A stretch of 64,000 nucleotides of DNA from Hyphomonadaceae bacterium (GTDB lineage Bacteria; Pseudomonadota; Alphaproteobacteria; Caulobacterales; Aquidulcibacteraceae): contig WRPI01000005.1 of the NCBI GenBank assembly GCA_009773395.1, positions 1 to 64,000 of the forward strand, written 5' to 3'. Of the stretch, positions 8,976 to 18,596 are shown in pieces. Within the stretch, counting starts at the first letter, position 1; every line of letters starts with the position of its first letter. The notes beneath the pieces were generated by a model. It worked only from the letters and a program-made list of their open reading frames with translations, was not told the DNA's origin and ran no database searches. The translations under genes were made by a program, and so were the position numbers.

Positions 8976-11621
8976 TCAAATCAGTGCGCGCGCAGCCTGC
9001 AATCCCGCTTCGCAGTTTTCATCGCTCGGCGCGCCGCCTTGGGCGAAGTTTTGGTTGCCGCCACCGCCTTGGCCGCCCATCGCCAATACCGCCGCCTTGA
9101 CTAAATCAACGGCATTCACACTTGCTACCGATGAAGAAACCGCAATCGCCGCTTTTCCTTGGTCTTTGGCGATATAGACCACTACGCCTTCGCCAAGTTT
9201 TTGGGCGGCATCATTGACCATTGGCCTTAAATCCTTGCTGCCAATGCCGTCTAAAACGCGCGCGTCGAGCATTATGCCGTTTATTTCATCGAGCGCCGAA
9301 GCTGCGCCGCCGCCCAATGCCAATTTTTGCTTGGCTTCGGCAAGTTCTTTTTCAAGGCGCTTTTTATCATTTAATAGCGCTTCAACGCGGTTGGGCAAAT
9401 CCAAAATCGGCGATTTCATTTGATCCGCAGCTGCGCGTGCCAAATCACCAAAGGATTTCAAATAATCCAATGCCGCTTGCCCCGTCATCGCTTCAATTCG
9501 CCGCACGCCAGCAGCAACAGCGCCTTCGGATATGATGACAAATCCACCAATATCGCCAGTTTGGTTTACGTGAGTGCCGCCGCATAGTTCAACGCTGTAG
9601 TTTTTTGTCGATGTCACTAAGTCCTTGCCCATAGCCAAGACGCGGACTTCGTCGCCATATTTTTCGCCAAATAGCGCCAATGCGCCTTCGGAAATCGCGT
9701 CGTCGGGTGTCATGATTTTGGTTGAAACAATGGTGTTTTGCCGCACAACTTGATTTACCAAACTATCCACTTTGTCGATATCGCTACGGCTGATTGCCGC
9801 GCCATGGGCGAAATCAAAACGCAATCTATCGTCAGCAACCATTGAGCCTTTTTGGGCAACGTGTGGCCCCAAGACTTGGTGCAATGCTTTGTGAAGCAAG
9901 TGGGTTGCTGAATGGTTGCAAGCTATGCGGGCACGCCTTTCAATGTCAACTCGCAGTGTCGCATTTTGCCCTTTTTCAATTTCGCCAGACACCAAATTTC
10001 CAATATGGCAAAATATCCCGCCAGCGCGTTTTTGGGTGTCAGTGACATCAAATCTCGCACCATTTTCAAAAATTATTGTTCCAGTGTCGCCAACTTGACC
10101 GCCAGATTCGGCGTAAAATGGGGTTTGATTGAAAATAAGAGTTGCGGTTTCGCCAGCTTTCAGACTTGTGGCCGATTTGCCATCAATGACAATTGCGGTA
10201 TTGAGCGCGCTGACTTCGGGAGTGGAATATCCAAGGAACTCTGAACTTCCCAATCCCTCGAATAATTCAAACCAAATGGCATCTGTTGCAGCTTGGCCCG
10301 AACCTGTCCAGGCTTTTCGTGCGTCTTCTTTTTGCTTTGCCATAGCGGCATCGAAGCCGGCCATATCGACACCGACACCACGCGCTTTTAGAACATCTTG
10401 GGTTAAATCAATTGGAAAGCCGTAGGTATCATAGAGCTTAAACGCAACATTGCCCGTGAGGCTTTGCCCCCTGGTAAGGCCTTTCGTTTCATCGTCCAAT
10501 AGCGACAATCCGCGCCCCAAAGTTTTGCGAAAACGCAATTCTTCTTGTTCTAAAGTTGCCGAAATAAATGCTTCGGCGCGGCGAAGTTCAGGGTATGCTG
10601 CGCCCATTTCACCCACTAAAATTGGCACCAAACGATGCAATAATGGGCCATTATCTTTTGAAGTTTGTGCGCCCAAAATGTGTGCGTGGCGCATGGCGCG
10701 GCGCATAATACGCCGCAAAACATAACCGCGACCTTCATTTGACGGGGTTACGCCATCGGCGATCAAAAATGAACTGGCGCGGAGGTGATCGGCAATGATT
10801 CTGTGGCTTGCAATATTATCGCCACTTGCAGCAACACTGGTTAAGGAAACCGATGCACCGATGAGGGTTTTGAAAAGGTCAATATCGTAATTATCATGCA
10901 CACCTTGCAAAAGTGCGGAAATCCGTTCCAGCCCCATGCCAGTATCAATTGATGGTTTTGGCAAATTGGTTTGGTTTCCGTCCGAATGCTTTTCAAATTG
11001 CATGAAAACCAGATTCCAGATTTCAATGAACCTATCGCCGTTTTCGTCTGCGCTTCCTGGTGGCCCGCCCCAAATATGGTCCCCGTGATCATAGAAAATT
11101 TCGGAGCACGGCCCGCACGGGCCAGTATCACCCATTGACCAAAAATTATCGGAGGTCGGAATTCGAATTATTTTTTCATCATTAAACCCCGCAATTTTTT
11201 TCCAAAGCGCGGCGGCATCATCATCAGTGTGATAAACCGTAACCAGCAAGCGGTTTTTATCAATGCCGAATTCCTTGGTGATTAATTCCCATGCGTATTT
11301 GATTGCGTCTTCTTTGAAATAATCGCCAAAAGAAAAATTGCCCAACATTTCAAAAAAAGTGTGATGGCGGGCGGTATAACCGACATTGTCCAAATCATTA
11401 TGTTTACCGCCAGCACGCACACATTTTTGCGAAGTGGCGGCACGGGGGTCGGCAGAAGTTTCTTGGCCCGTGAAATAATTCTTAAATGGCACCATGCCAG
11501 CATTGGTGAACATCAAAGTCGGGTCATTATGCGGGACAAGCGGGCTTGATTGAATTATTTTATGGTCGTTCTTGCCAAAATAATCCAAGAAAGCTGTTCT
11601 AACTTCATTTACGCTTGCCAT
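8976..11621 (-). CDS. alaS: Alanyl-tRNA synthetase
   Basis: 881 residues, the normal bacterial length. It charges tRNA-Ala with alanine in the cytoplasm. The N terminus ([28 protein letters not shown]) is the class II catalytic core. The editing domain carries the zinc motifs HSATHLLH and CGGTH, and the C-terminal glycine-rich DHHA1 tail contains [15 protein letters not shown]. It lies downstream of recA on the same strand, a recA-alaS order known from Caulobacter and other alphaproteobacteria. A strong hairpin separates the two, so alaS probably has its own promoter in the 140-bp gap. Confidence 0.98.
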   Translation of the reverse strand: MASVNEVRTAFLDYFGKNDHKIIQSSPLVPHNDPTLMFTNAGMVPFKNYFTGQETSADPRAATSQKCVRAGGKHNDLDNVGYTARHHTFFEMLGNFSFGDYFKEDAIKYAWELITKEFGIDKNRLLVTVYHTDDDAAALWKKIAGFNDEKIIRIPTSDNFWSMGDTGPCGPCSEIFYDHGDHIWGGPPGSADENGDRFIEIWNLVFMQFEKHSDGNQTNLPKPSIDTGMGLERISALLQGVHDNYDIDLFKTLIGASVSLTSVAASGDNIASHRIIADHLRASSFLIADGVTPSNEGRGYVLRRIMRRAMRHAHILGAQTSKDNGPLLHRLVPILVGEMGAAYPELRRAEAFISATLEQEELRFRKTLGRGLSLLDDETKGLTRGQSLTGNVAFKLYDTYGFPIDLTQDVLKARGVGVDMAGFDAAMAKQKEDARKAWTGSGQAATDAIWFELFEGLGSSEFLGYSTPEVSALNTAIVIDGKSATSLKAGETATLIFNQTPFYAESGGQVGDTGTIIFENGARFDVTDTQKRAGGIFCHIGNLVSGEIEKGQNATLRVDIERRARIACNHSATHLLHKALHQVLGPHVAQKGSMVADDRLRFDFAHGAAISRSDIDKVDSLVNQVVRQNTIVSTKIMTPDDAISEGALALFGEKYGDEVRVLAMGKDLVTSTKNYSVELCGGTHVNQTGDIGGFVIISEGAVAAGVRRIEAMTGQAALDYLKSFGDLARAAADQMKSPILDLPNRVEALLNDKKRLEKELAEAKQKLALGGGAASALDEINGIMLDARVLDGIGSKDLRPMVNDAAQKLGEGVVVYIAKDQGKAAIAVSSSVASVNAVDLVKAAVLAMGGQGGGGNQNFAQGGAPSDENCEAGLQAARALI

Positions 11622-11704
11622 TATGTTTTGCCCCTGTTTGGCTAATCAATTGGAATATTCGTATAATGGTCATTCCAACTTGTTCAAGGTGTTTTTATGC
11701 AAAA

Positions 11705-11736
11705 CAACCCTTAATGCAGGGCGGCATTAAGGGTTG
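11705..11736 (-). terminator. Rho-independent terminator after recA
   Basis: A perfect 13-bp stem, CAACCCTTAATGC / GCATTAAGGGTTG, with a 6-nt loop. Read on the minus strand it is followed by TTTTGCATAAAAA. It lies 26 bp past the recA stop codon and separates recA from alaS. Confidence 0.85.
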
Positions 11737-11761
11737 CAAGGGATAAACAGCGTTTTATTGG

Positions 11762-12832
11762 TTATTCATCATCTTGGAAATCAGCGACATCACCTGTCAA
11801 AACTTCGGCCACAAGGCTTGAGTTGTTGCGCAATTTTTCTTCAATGGCATTGGCAAGGTCTGGGTTAGATTTTAGGAATTGACGCGCATTATCGCGCCCC
11901 TGTCCAATTCGTTGGCTATCATAGGAATACCAAGAGCCAGATTTTTCAACAATTCCAGCTTTGACCCCAAGATCCACCAATTCGCCAGCTTTTGAAATGC
12001 CTTCGCCATAAAGAATGTCAAATTCAACTTGTTTGAATGGCGGCGCGACTTTGTTTTTAACAACTTTTACGCGGGTTTGGTTGCCAACAACATCGTCCTT
12101 GTCTTTAATTTGGCCAATACGGCGAATATCAAGACGGACCGAGGCATAAAATTTAAGCGCATTGCCGCCAGTCGTAGTTTCGGGTGAACCAAACATAACC
12201 CCGATTTTCATACGAATTTGGTTGATGAATATAACCAAAGTATTTGAACGCGCAATTGATGCGGTAAGTTTGCGCAAAGCTTGGCTCATTAGGCGGGCTT
12301 GCAATCCGGGCAGGCTCGCACCCATATCGCCTTCAATTTCGGCCTTTGGCGTAAGCGCGGCGACTGAGTCGATAACCAACACATCAACTGCGCCCGAGCG
12401 CACTAACGTGTCAACAATTTCCAAAGCCTGCTCGCCAGTATCGGGCTGCGAAATGAGCAAATCACTTAAATCCACGCCAAGTTTGCGCGCATATACTGGA
12501 TCAAGAGCGTGTTCAGCATCAACAAAAGCACAAACCCCGCCATTTTTCTGGGCTTCGGCAACGCAATGAAGCGCCAAAGTAGTTTTACCAGAGCTTTCAG
12601 GGCCATAAATCTCAACAATCCGACCGCGCGGCAAACCGCCAATACCCAAGGCCATATCAAGGCTGAGTGAGCCAGTCGAGATAGCCTCAATTTCAACCAC
12701 TGGCTGATTTGCGCCCATACGCATGATTGAGCCTTTGCCGAAGGCGCGTTCAATCTGCGCCAATGCGGATTCTAGTGCTTTTTCTTTGTCCATTTCGTTT
12801 TTTTCCACCAAGCGTAGGGTTTGCTGAGACAT
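11762..12832 (-). CDS. recA: Recombinase RecA
   Basis: 356 residues from MSQQTLRL. That ATG has an AGAAGG ribosome site; the longer frame to 12883 is rejected because RecA homologues begin near here. RecA coats single-stranded DNA, drives strand exchange and triggers LexA self-cleavage. Visible signs are Walker [11 protein letters not shown], the ALDPVYA stretch and the FINQIR segment (Walker B follows at LVIDSVAAL). The tail is acidic (DVADFQDDE), as usual. The long upstream region contains two GTTC-N7-GTTC LexA operators, so SOS induction is expected. Confidence 0.98.
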   Translation of the reverse strand: MSQQTLRLVEKNEMDKEKALESALAQIERAFGKGSIMRMGANQPVVEIEAISTGSLSLDMALGIGGLPRGRIVEIYGPESSGKTTLALHCVAEAQKNGGVCAFVDAEHALDPVYARKLGVDLSDLLISQPDTGEQALEIVDTLVRSGAVDVLVIDSVAALTPKAEIEGDMGASLPGLQARLMSQALRKLTASIARSNTLVIFINQIRMKIGVMFGSPETTTGGNALKFYASVRLDIRRIGQIKDKDDVVGNQTRVKVVKNKVAPPFKQVEFDILYGEGISKAGELVDLGVKAGIVEKSGSWYSYDSQRIGQGRDNARQFLKSNPDLANAIEEKLRNNSSLVAEVLTGDVADFQDDE

Positions 12833-12965
12833 TTTGAAATTACCTTCTGTCACGATTCCATATTTCAAAACCGAATGATGCATTGAACCAAGTCCAATTA
12901 ATTATTTGCCTCGAAACATGGAGGGTTAAGTCCGTGTTGCAAATTAGTTAGCGCAAGTAAAAACG

Positions 12966-12980
12966 GAACGCAACAGGAAC
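12966..12980 (-). promoter_or_regulatory. LexA operator (SOS box) proximal to recA
   Basis: On the recA strand the site reads GTTCCTGTTGCGTTC, an exact GTTC-N7-GTTC, the established alphaproteobacterial LexA box. It lies about 134 bp before the recA start codon. Confidence 0.88.
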
Positions 12981-13089
12981 ATTTGCATTGATGCGACCGA
13001 AAATGGCGCAACTGGCGAGTTTTTGGGCCGAATTTCAATGCCCAATAAAATCCACGTCGGAAAAAACACAATTGAATCAAGGAGTAAAT

Positions 13090-13104
13090 GTTCTTGCTAT
13101 GTTC
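13090..13104 (+). promoter_or_regulatory. Second LexA-type operator upstream of recA
   Basis: GTTCTTGCTATGTTC on the plus strand is a second exact GTTC-N7-GTTC, 124 bp further from recA and opposite in orientation to the first. Alternatively it could serve an unmapped plus-strand transcript. Confidence 0.7.
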
Positions 13105-13154
13105 GCAATTTTTTTCAAACTTTTTGCAGTAAATGCACATCGCCAGGGCGCGAA

Positions 13155-14018
13155 TCATTCCCCGCGCAAAATATCATAGGCAATGCCTTGCAAAGCGCTG
13201 GCTTGGTTTGGCGATATCCCAAGGTCATTCGCTGATTTTTCGCGCGCACCCAAAGTTCGGGGGTCTTTGCCTGTCACTTGGGCAAAAACCACCAAAGCAT
13301 GCAAATAATAGCCGTAATTGGAAGCGTGATAATGATCCCAACCCCATAAATCTATTTTGTCAAAATCAATGCCGTCATAGGGGTTTGCATCGGCAATTCC
13401 GCTCGTAAACGCCATATTCCACGCTTCGCCAACTGGGATAATCTCAGTGATTTGCGGGTTTGCCTGCGCCGCCCGGCTATAGCCCTCACGAACATCTTGC
13501 GCCATTTTTGTAATCGGCGTGCCAGCCCAAATCCCGGTCCCACGATAGACCAAATCGGCGCGCGACCAAGTGGCAGTTAAATAGATTTTGACATTGCGAT
13601 TTCGCCGCACAAAAGCCTGACTTAAGCGGCCCGCATAATCAATTAATTTAGTTGGGTCATTGGGGCTTGCGGCGTCCAAAGTTGAATAGCCGTGCATTAC
13701 CACCACATCCCACGAACGGTTTATTTGCCGAAAGCGATTATTATAGTGCCAATCCAAATTTGCGCCCGGATGGGTTTCAAGTGACACTTTATATTTAAGG
13801 CCCGCTTGCTCGGTGAAGCTTTCAAAAAGTGCCGGCACACCGCCAATATTTTCGCGGTTCAAATCACTTACTGTAGCCGAATTATAATGGAGCGTGCCAG
13901 AGGCTGCGCCATAAGTGAAACTATTGCCGATAAACAGGATTTTGATGTCACCAGCAAGGGCAGGGGTGGCGACGAGCGTTAATGCGAGAACAAAGGATGG
14001 GAGTTTTTTCATATCCAC
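13155..14018 (-). CDS. Secreted SGNH/GDSL-like protein (DUF4886-like)
   Basis: 287 residues with a clear signal peptide (KKLPSFVLALTLVATPALA). The mature protein opens with ILFIGNSFTYG, the SGNH block I Ser in the variant typical of DUF4886. It ends its catalytic domain with WGWDHYHASNYG, where the His would complete the triad. VVVMHGYSTLD is the middle block. A periplasmic or secreted esterase or deacetylase role is plausible, but the substrate is unknown. The start may be MKKLP, two codons in. It is convergent with nothing and sits at the distal end of the recA upstream region. It resembles the CE2-like esterase at 6128 only in fold. Confidence 0.8.
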   Translation of the reverse strand: MDMKKLPSFVLALTLVATPALAGDIKILFIGNSFTYGAASGTLHYNSATVSDLNRENIGGVPALFESFTEQAGLKYKVSLETHPGANLDWHYNNRFRQINRSWDVVVMHGYSTLDAASPNDPTKLIDYAGRLSQAFVRRNRNVKIYLTATWSRADLVYRGTGIWAGTPITKMAQDVREGYSRAAQANPQITEIIPVGEAWNMAFTSGIADANPYDGIDFDKIDLWGWDHYHASNYGYYLHALVVFAQVTGKDPRTLGAREKSANDLGISPNQASALQGIAYDILRGE

Positions 14019-14057
14019 TTATTTCATTTTTACACACGCGGCGCAAGCGCCATTAAT

Positions 14058-14858
14058 TCACTTAAAAACCCGCCATAGCAATTTATCAATCCATAAATCG
14101 CGTGTGGTTTGCACCTCGTCAAGCCCGATTTTCATGCCTTCATGCCCCAATTCTGGCTGCGCCATATAGGTTTTGAAAAGCCTATCCCACCACGGAATAT
14201 TAAAACCGAAATTGCTGTTTTGCTCTGGCACAATTTGCGAATGATGAACGCGGTGCATATCAGGCGTTACGATAAATCCGCGCAAAAGCGCGTCAATTTT
14301 TGGCGAAATGCGGACATTGGAATGGTTGAACATCGCGCAAGCATTAAGCACAATTTCAAATACCAAAACCGCCAAAGCGCTTGGGCCAATAATCGCAATT
14401 GCCGCGATTTTAATAAGCATCGACAATAAAATTTCAAAAACATGAAAACGCCCCGAAGTCGAAACGTCAAACTCAGGGTCACAGTGATGAACTTGATGCA
14501 AACGCCATAATAAAGGGAACTTATGAAACGCCACATGTTGAAAATAAATCACCAAATCAAGCAGCGCCAAACCAAGCAAAAACTCCAGCAAAATTGGCGC
14601 TTTAACAAGGTTAAACAGCCCAATCCCATGAAGCTGGCAATAAAGAGCCACCCCACCCGCACCAAGCGGGAACGCAAATCGCAAAATGACGGTATTAAGC
14701 GCCATAATCCCAATATTATTGGCAAAACGAATAGGCTTCGAAAACCCCTGCACCCGCCGCGGCGCAAACATTTCCCACAAAGCCATAAGTGCAAAAACGC
14801 CAATAAAAATGCTTAATCTGATTGTTGCTTCAATGTTCATAGTGTCGCCTTCCGACAA
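14058..14858 (-). CDS. Sterol desaturase / fatty acid hydroxylase family membrane protein
   Basis: 266 residues. There are four or so hydrophobic helices with histidine clusters that would bind a di-iron centre: HVAFHKFPLLWRLHQVHH in the middle and MHRVHH near residue 225, with further His residues nearby. Family members hydroxylate or desaturate lipids (sterols, fatty acids, carotenoids, ornithine lipids) at the inner membrane; the actual substrate is not deducible. It is the gene upstream of the SGNH protein on the same strand (39-bp gap), so they may be co-transcribed. It diverges from the GDT1-like transporter at 14945. Confidence 0.88.
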   Translation of the reverse strand: MSEGDTMNIEATIRLSIFIGVFALMALWEMFAPRRVQGFSKPIRFANNIGIMALNTVILRFAFPLGAGGVALYCQLHGIGLFNLVKAPILLEFLLGLALLDLVIYFQHVAFHKFPLLWRLHQVHHCDPEFDVSTSGRFHVFEILLSMLIKIAAIAIIGPSALAVLVFEIVLNACAMFNHSNVRISPKIDALLRGFIVTPDMHRVHHSQIVPEQNSNFGFNIPWWDRLFKTYMAQPELGHEGMKIGLDEVQTTRDLWIDKLLWRVFK

Positions 14859-14944
14859 GTGCGCGGAGATTTGGATTTACGCTACTCCGCTTGAACCAGC
14901 AAGGTGCTTGCCAAATCGCCTGCAAATCCACTAAAGCCGCCTTC

Positions 14945-15505
14945 ATGTTTGACGTTCTGTTCCATTCCACAATTCTGGTTAGCGTCGCCGAAATTGGCGA
15001 CAAAACGCAGTTATTGTCGATAATATTGGCGGCAAGGTTCCGCCGTTTTTGGCCCTTGTTTTGGGGAATATTGATTGCGACCCTGTTTAATCACGCGTTG
15101 GCCGCCGAAGCGGGGCATATATTGGCGAGTTTGGCAAGCGGTTTTTGGGTGAACCTTGTCGCGAGCCTTGCATTTATCGCCATTGGCCTGTGGATATTGG
15201 TGCCAGACGATGAACCTGAAACTGCAAAAGAGCCAAAACACGGCGCATTTATCACGACTTTGGTGGTGTTTTTCCTCGCTGAAATGGGCGATAAAACCCA
15301 ATTGGCAACCATAGCCCTTGGGGCGGACTTAACCCCGCTGTGGCAAGTGGTGGCGGGAACGACTTTGGGTATGATGATAGCCAATGTGCCAGCAGTGCTG
15401 TTCGGTGAAGCTATCCTTGCAAAAATCCCAATGAAAGCGGTGCGGATTACATCCTGCGTGCTATTTGTTGGGTCTGGGCTTTTGGGTCTTTGCCAATTTT
15501 TTTAG
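14945..15505 (+). CDS. GDT1/TMEM165 (UPF0016) family cation transporter
   Basis: 186 residues from MFDVLFHS. The longer frame to 14891 adds a non-hydrophobic stretch and is not preferred. It has six predicted membrane helices in two repeats, each bearing the family signature: EIGDKTQ near residue 17 and EMGDKTQ near residue 117. Characterised relatives move Mn2+ or Ca2+ out of the cytoplasm. No Mn riboswitch was recognised in the short upstream region. The stop codon overlaps the convergent cckA stop by 4 bp. Confidence 0.88.
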   Translation: MFDVLFHSTILVSVAEIGDKTQLLSIILAARFRRFWPLFWGILIATLFNHALAAEAGHILASLASGFWVNLVASLAFIAIGLWILVPDDEPETAKEPKHGAFITTLVVFFLAEMGDKTQLATIALGADLTPLWQVVAGTTLGMMIANVPAVLFGEAILAKIPMKAVRITSCVLFVGSGLLGLCQFF

Positions 15506-17454
15506 CCATTTCCCAATTCAGCCTTCACCAACTCCGCCAATTGCACAAGCTCGAACGGTTTGGGGAGGAATGATATTGCGCGGTCTTGTTCTAGGATTTC
15601 GGAGAAATCTTGTTCGGCATAGCCGGACATGAAAATTACTCGGGCGTTGCCTAGATATGGTTTGGCTTGTTTAAGCATGGTTGTGCCGTCCATAATTGGC
15701 ATAACTACGTCGGATATTAGCAAATCGAAACTATTTGGTTCGGCCTCGAGCATTTCTAAGCCTTCTTCGCCATCGCCTGCTTCAAGCACTTCATAGCCGC
15801 GTTGTTTTAATATTTGCGCGGTGATGGTGCGCAGGCCTTTTTCGTCCTCAACCAATAAAATGCGCCCTTGGCCCGAGAGGTTATTGGCGCGTTTTTTGGT
15901 GGGTTTGGCGGCAATTGCGGCGGCAATATCGGCGTTGGCTTCGGCAATTACTGCGGCGTCGGCGGCAGGCAGGAAGACACAAAAAGTCGTGCCGCCGCCT
16001 TCTTGGGTGTCAATGGTGATAAAGCCGCCGGTTTGTTTGACAATGCCATAAACCGACGCCATGCCAATGCCAGTGCCTTTGCCGGTTTCTTTGGTGGTGT
16101 AGAAAGGTTCAAATATTTTGGTTGCCACTTCTTCGGACATACCGGTGCCATTGTCAGTGACCGAAATTTCGCAAAACTCAACGTCCGGCACTTCAACCGA
16201 GGATTCGGTGCGTAATGATGCCAATACATCGGCTTTTTTGGCGCGCCGCGTGCGCACCCGCACAAAACCACGGCCTTGTGGGTTCGACAAAACCGCGTCA
16301 CGCGCATTGGTGACAAGGTTCATAATCATGGTTTCAATTTGTTGTTTATCGGCCAAGACTTGCGGCAATTCGCGACCATGATGAATGTCAAGATTGACAC
16401 GCTCGTCTAATACGCGGTGCATAAGGAATGAAAATTCACCCAAAACATCGCCAATATCAAGCACTTCACGGCGCAAGGTTTGTTTGCGTGAAAATGCCAA
16501 AAGGCTTTGCACCAAATTGCCACTGCGGCCAGTGGTATTCCTAATTTCCTGTAATTGGGTGTAGTCGGGGTCGCCAACTGGGTGGCGTTGCAACAGGCTT
16601 TCGGCATTGAGAAGGATTGCGCCCAATGTGTTGTTTAATTCATGGGCGACGCCCGAAGTAAGCCTGCCGATTTCCTCCATTTTATTGGCATGGGCGAGGC
16701 GCTGTTTCATTTCCAAACGCTCGGTAATATCAATCAACAAAATCGCCGAGCCTTGCTCACCGTCTTCAAGCAGCCAAGTTTCGCAAATGGTTTTGGGGTT
16801 AAGGCGCATGGCAACTTCGAGCGGCGCGTCTTCGCCAATTTGCAATTTATCGAGCAAATGTTCGTCGGCGGCTTTAACAAGGTTTTTGATTTCGCCACCT
16901 GAATCAATACCCGAAATCCGAACAAAAGCGGGGTTGGTGCCTATGATCGTCGCTTCCTTTATGTTGCGCTTATTAAGCCTGGCAATGCCGATTGGCGCAC
17001 CAGCAATTAAAGATGCGAGATTGGCCCGTGAAAGCGCGGGGATTTCGGCGAGTTTTTCCACCTGCACGTCGGCGACATGGCTTAATGGCACGGGCGCGAG
17101 TTTTTCGCTTTCGGTATTGTCGGCGATGGTCTTTTTGGGTGGGGTATCTGCCGACAAGCACCTTACCAGGCTGGCGTTACCAATTGGCGTGACTTGGATA
17201 ACATAATCGTGCAATTGCTCGGCGAGTGGGCGCAATTGGCGCAGAGCTTTGCCAAGCCGAAAAATCGCATCATTTGTGCCAAGCCTGTCAAAAATCCGCT
17301 CAAACTTGCCGTCTTTAAGGCTTATTCGCCATTCGGGGTTCGCAAGTTTAAGCTCACCATTTTTAAGGAATATTGCGGCAGGTTCGTTGAAAGCGCTCAA
17401 AATTTGCACTTCATATTTCGCTTTTGGCGCTTCGGATTTGGAAAAAATACTCAT
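15502..17454 (-). CDS. cckA: CckA-like hybrid histidine kinase (lacks membrane helices)
   Basis: 650 residues. In Caulobacter, CckA feeds phosphate through ChpT to CtrA and CpdR and so controls the cell cycle. Order here: two PAS-like regions (about 15-100 and 145-250), HisKA with H271 in GVAHELNN, an ATPase domain (N383, G-boxes DNGTGMS and GTGIGMASVYG), and a receiver (acidic EDE near 536, phosphoacceptor D582 in ISDVVMPIMDG, K632). The VIFMSGYAE and FLPKPF stretches are typical of CckA. The oddity is the N terminus: it is soluble, whereas Caulobacter CckA has two membrane helices that localise it. No upstream in-frame extension is possible, because flhB ends 8 bp away. It is last in the fliQ-fliR-flhB-cckA run, matching the Caulobacter neighbourhood. 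Confidence 0.88.
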   Translation of the reverse strand: MSIFSKSEAPKAKYEVQILSAFNEPAAIFLKNGELKLANPEWRISLKDGKFERIFDRLGTNDAIFRLGKALRQLRPLAEQLHDYVIQVTPIGNASLVRCLSADTPPKKTIADNTESEKLAPVPLSHVADVQVEKLAEIPALSRANLASLIAGAPIGIARLNKRNIKEATIIGTNPAFVRISGIDSGGEIKNLVKAADEHLLDKLQIGEDAPLEVAMRLNPKTICETWLLEDGEQGSAILLIDITERLEMKQRLAHANKMEEIGRLTSGVAHELNNTLGAILLNAESLLQRHPVGDPDYTQLQEIRNTTGRSGNLVQSLLAFSRKQTLRREVLDIGDVLGEFSFLMHRVLDERVNLDIHHGRELPQVLADKQQIETMIMNLVTNARDAVLSNPQGRGFVRVRTRRAKKADVLASLRTESSVEVPDVEFCEISVTDNGTGMSEEVATKIFEPFYTTKETGKGTGIGMASVYGIVKQTGGFITIDTQEGGGTTFCVFLPAADAAVIAEANADIAAAIAAKPTKKRANNLSGQGRILLVEDEKGLRTITAQILKQRGYEVLEAGDGEEGLEMLEAEPNSFDLLISDVVMPIMDGTTMLKQAKPYLGNARVIFMSGYAEQDFSEILEQDRAISFLPKPFELVQLAELVKAELGNG

Positions 17455-17462
17455 GGTGTGAC

Positions 17463-18596
17463 CTAATTAAATTGACCAAACGGCGCACTTATTATCGACG
17501 GCGGGGTAATCCGCGGCGGCGCAGCTTGGCTTGATTTGCGCCTTGCGGCTATAGATAAAATCGTGCCAATTATTTTGGCAACAGCTTGATAAAATTCCGA
17601 CGGAATTGGCGCATCAATTTCAGCGTCTTTGAACAAAGCGCGCGCCAAAGGTGGATCTTCAATTATCGGGATTTTATGCTCATTCGCAACTTCACGGATT
17701 TTCAGTGCAACATTATCAAGCCCTTTGGCCAAACAAATCGGTGCCGCAGTTTCGCCTGTGACATAACGAAGCGCAATCGCATAATGGGTAGGGTTGGTGA
17801 TGATAACGGTTGCTTTTGGCACATTTTGTATCATGCGTTGTTTGGCTTTTTGAAAGCGAATTTGCTTTATTTTGGCGGCAATAATTGGGTCGCCTTCGGT
17901 TTGTTTATATTCGTCCTTCATTTCCTGTTTTGACATTTTATTGCGGTTCATAAAATTCATGCGCTGCATAAAAAAATCGCCGATTGCGAATAAAATCAAT
18001 ACCAATAATAATTGGAATAATAGAGTTTTCATTATCAGAATTAAAACTGGCCCCATGGCTTGCGGTTCGATATCAACGAAAGTGCCTGCCTTAAAATAGA
18101 ATGGCTTAAGCGCGTAATAAGCGACAATTCCAAGCACCATGATTTTGAACAAAGTCTTGCCAAATTGCATCAAGGCCTCTTTGCCAAAAATGCGCTTGAA
18201 GCCCGCTATAGGGGATATTTTTTCAGGCTTAGGTGCCAATTTATCAGTGACAAACATCAGGCCAGTTTGCCCTGTATGGCCCGCAAGTGCCGCCACACTT
18301 AATGCGCCAAAAAAAGTTCCGACTGCAAGGCCAGTGTGTTTGAAAACATCCAATGTGAGACGCGTCATATCACCGTTACCCACTGAAATTTCATGGGGGC
18401 GCTCAAGGAATATGCGGCCATAAGCCACAAGATCGCTTGAAATTTTTGAGCCCAAGCCAATGAACATTGCCGCCGCAGTCGCCAATATTAAAACGCTTAC
18501 CAAATCTTGCGATTTTGGCACATCGCCTTTGCGCCGCGCTTCTTCTAATTTGCGCGGTGTGGGGTCAAAAGTTTTTTGGCTGGCGTCTTCTTCCAT
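17463..18596 (-). CDS. flhB: Flagellar type III export switch protein FlhB
   Basis: 377 residues. FlhB gates the flagellar export apparatus and changes substrate specificity after autocleavage. Four membrane helices are visible (about 33-50, 88-105, 150-165, 182-205), followed by the cytoplasmic domain with the autocleavage motif NPTH at 268-271 and the conserved flank HYAIALRY. The start overlaps the fliR stop by one base, indicating translational coupling. A proline-rich tail of about 20 residues follows the usual end. It is in the run fliQ-fliR-flhB-cckA. Confidence 0.97.
   Translation of the reverse strand: MEEDASQKTFDPTPRKLEEARRKGDVPKSQDLVSVLILATAAAMFIGLGSKISSDLVAYGRIFLERPHEISVGNGDMTRLTLDVFKHTGLAVGTFFGALSVAALAGHTGQTGLMFVTDKLAPKPEKISPIAGFKRIFGKEALMQFGKTLFKIMVLGIVAYYALKPFYFKAGTFVDIEPQAMGPVLILIMKTLLFQLLLVLILFAIGDFFMQRMNFMNRNKMSKQEMKDEYKQTEGDPIIAAKIKQIRFQKAKQRMIQNVPKATVIITNPTHYAIALRYVTGETAAPICLAKGLDNVALKIREVANEHKIPIIEDPPLARALFKDAEIDAPIPSEFYQAVAKIIGTILSIAARRKSSQAAPPRITPPSIISAPFGQFN

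Larger units (their letters stand above)
12833..13154. other. recA upstream regulatory region, no gene
   Basis: 322 bp between the recA start and the stop of the next gene. It holds two LexA-type operators and no convincing gene; short frames here (for example 12898-13158 on the minus strand) have Cys/Phe-rich, implausible translations. The 5' leader of recA is probably long, since the nearer operator is about 134 bp from the start codon. Confidence 0.6.

Noticed and set aside
12898-13158. 86-residue minus-strand frame upstream of recA
   Set aside because: Cys/Phe-rich improbable translation, covers two LexA operators, no ribosome site.
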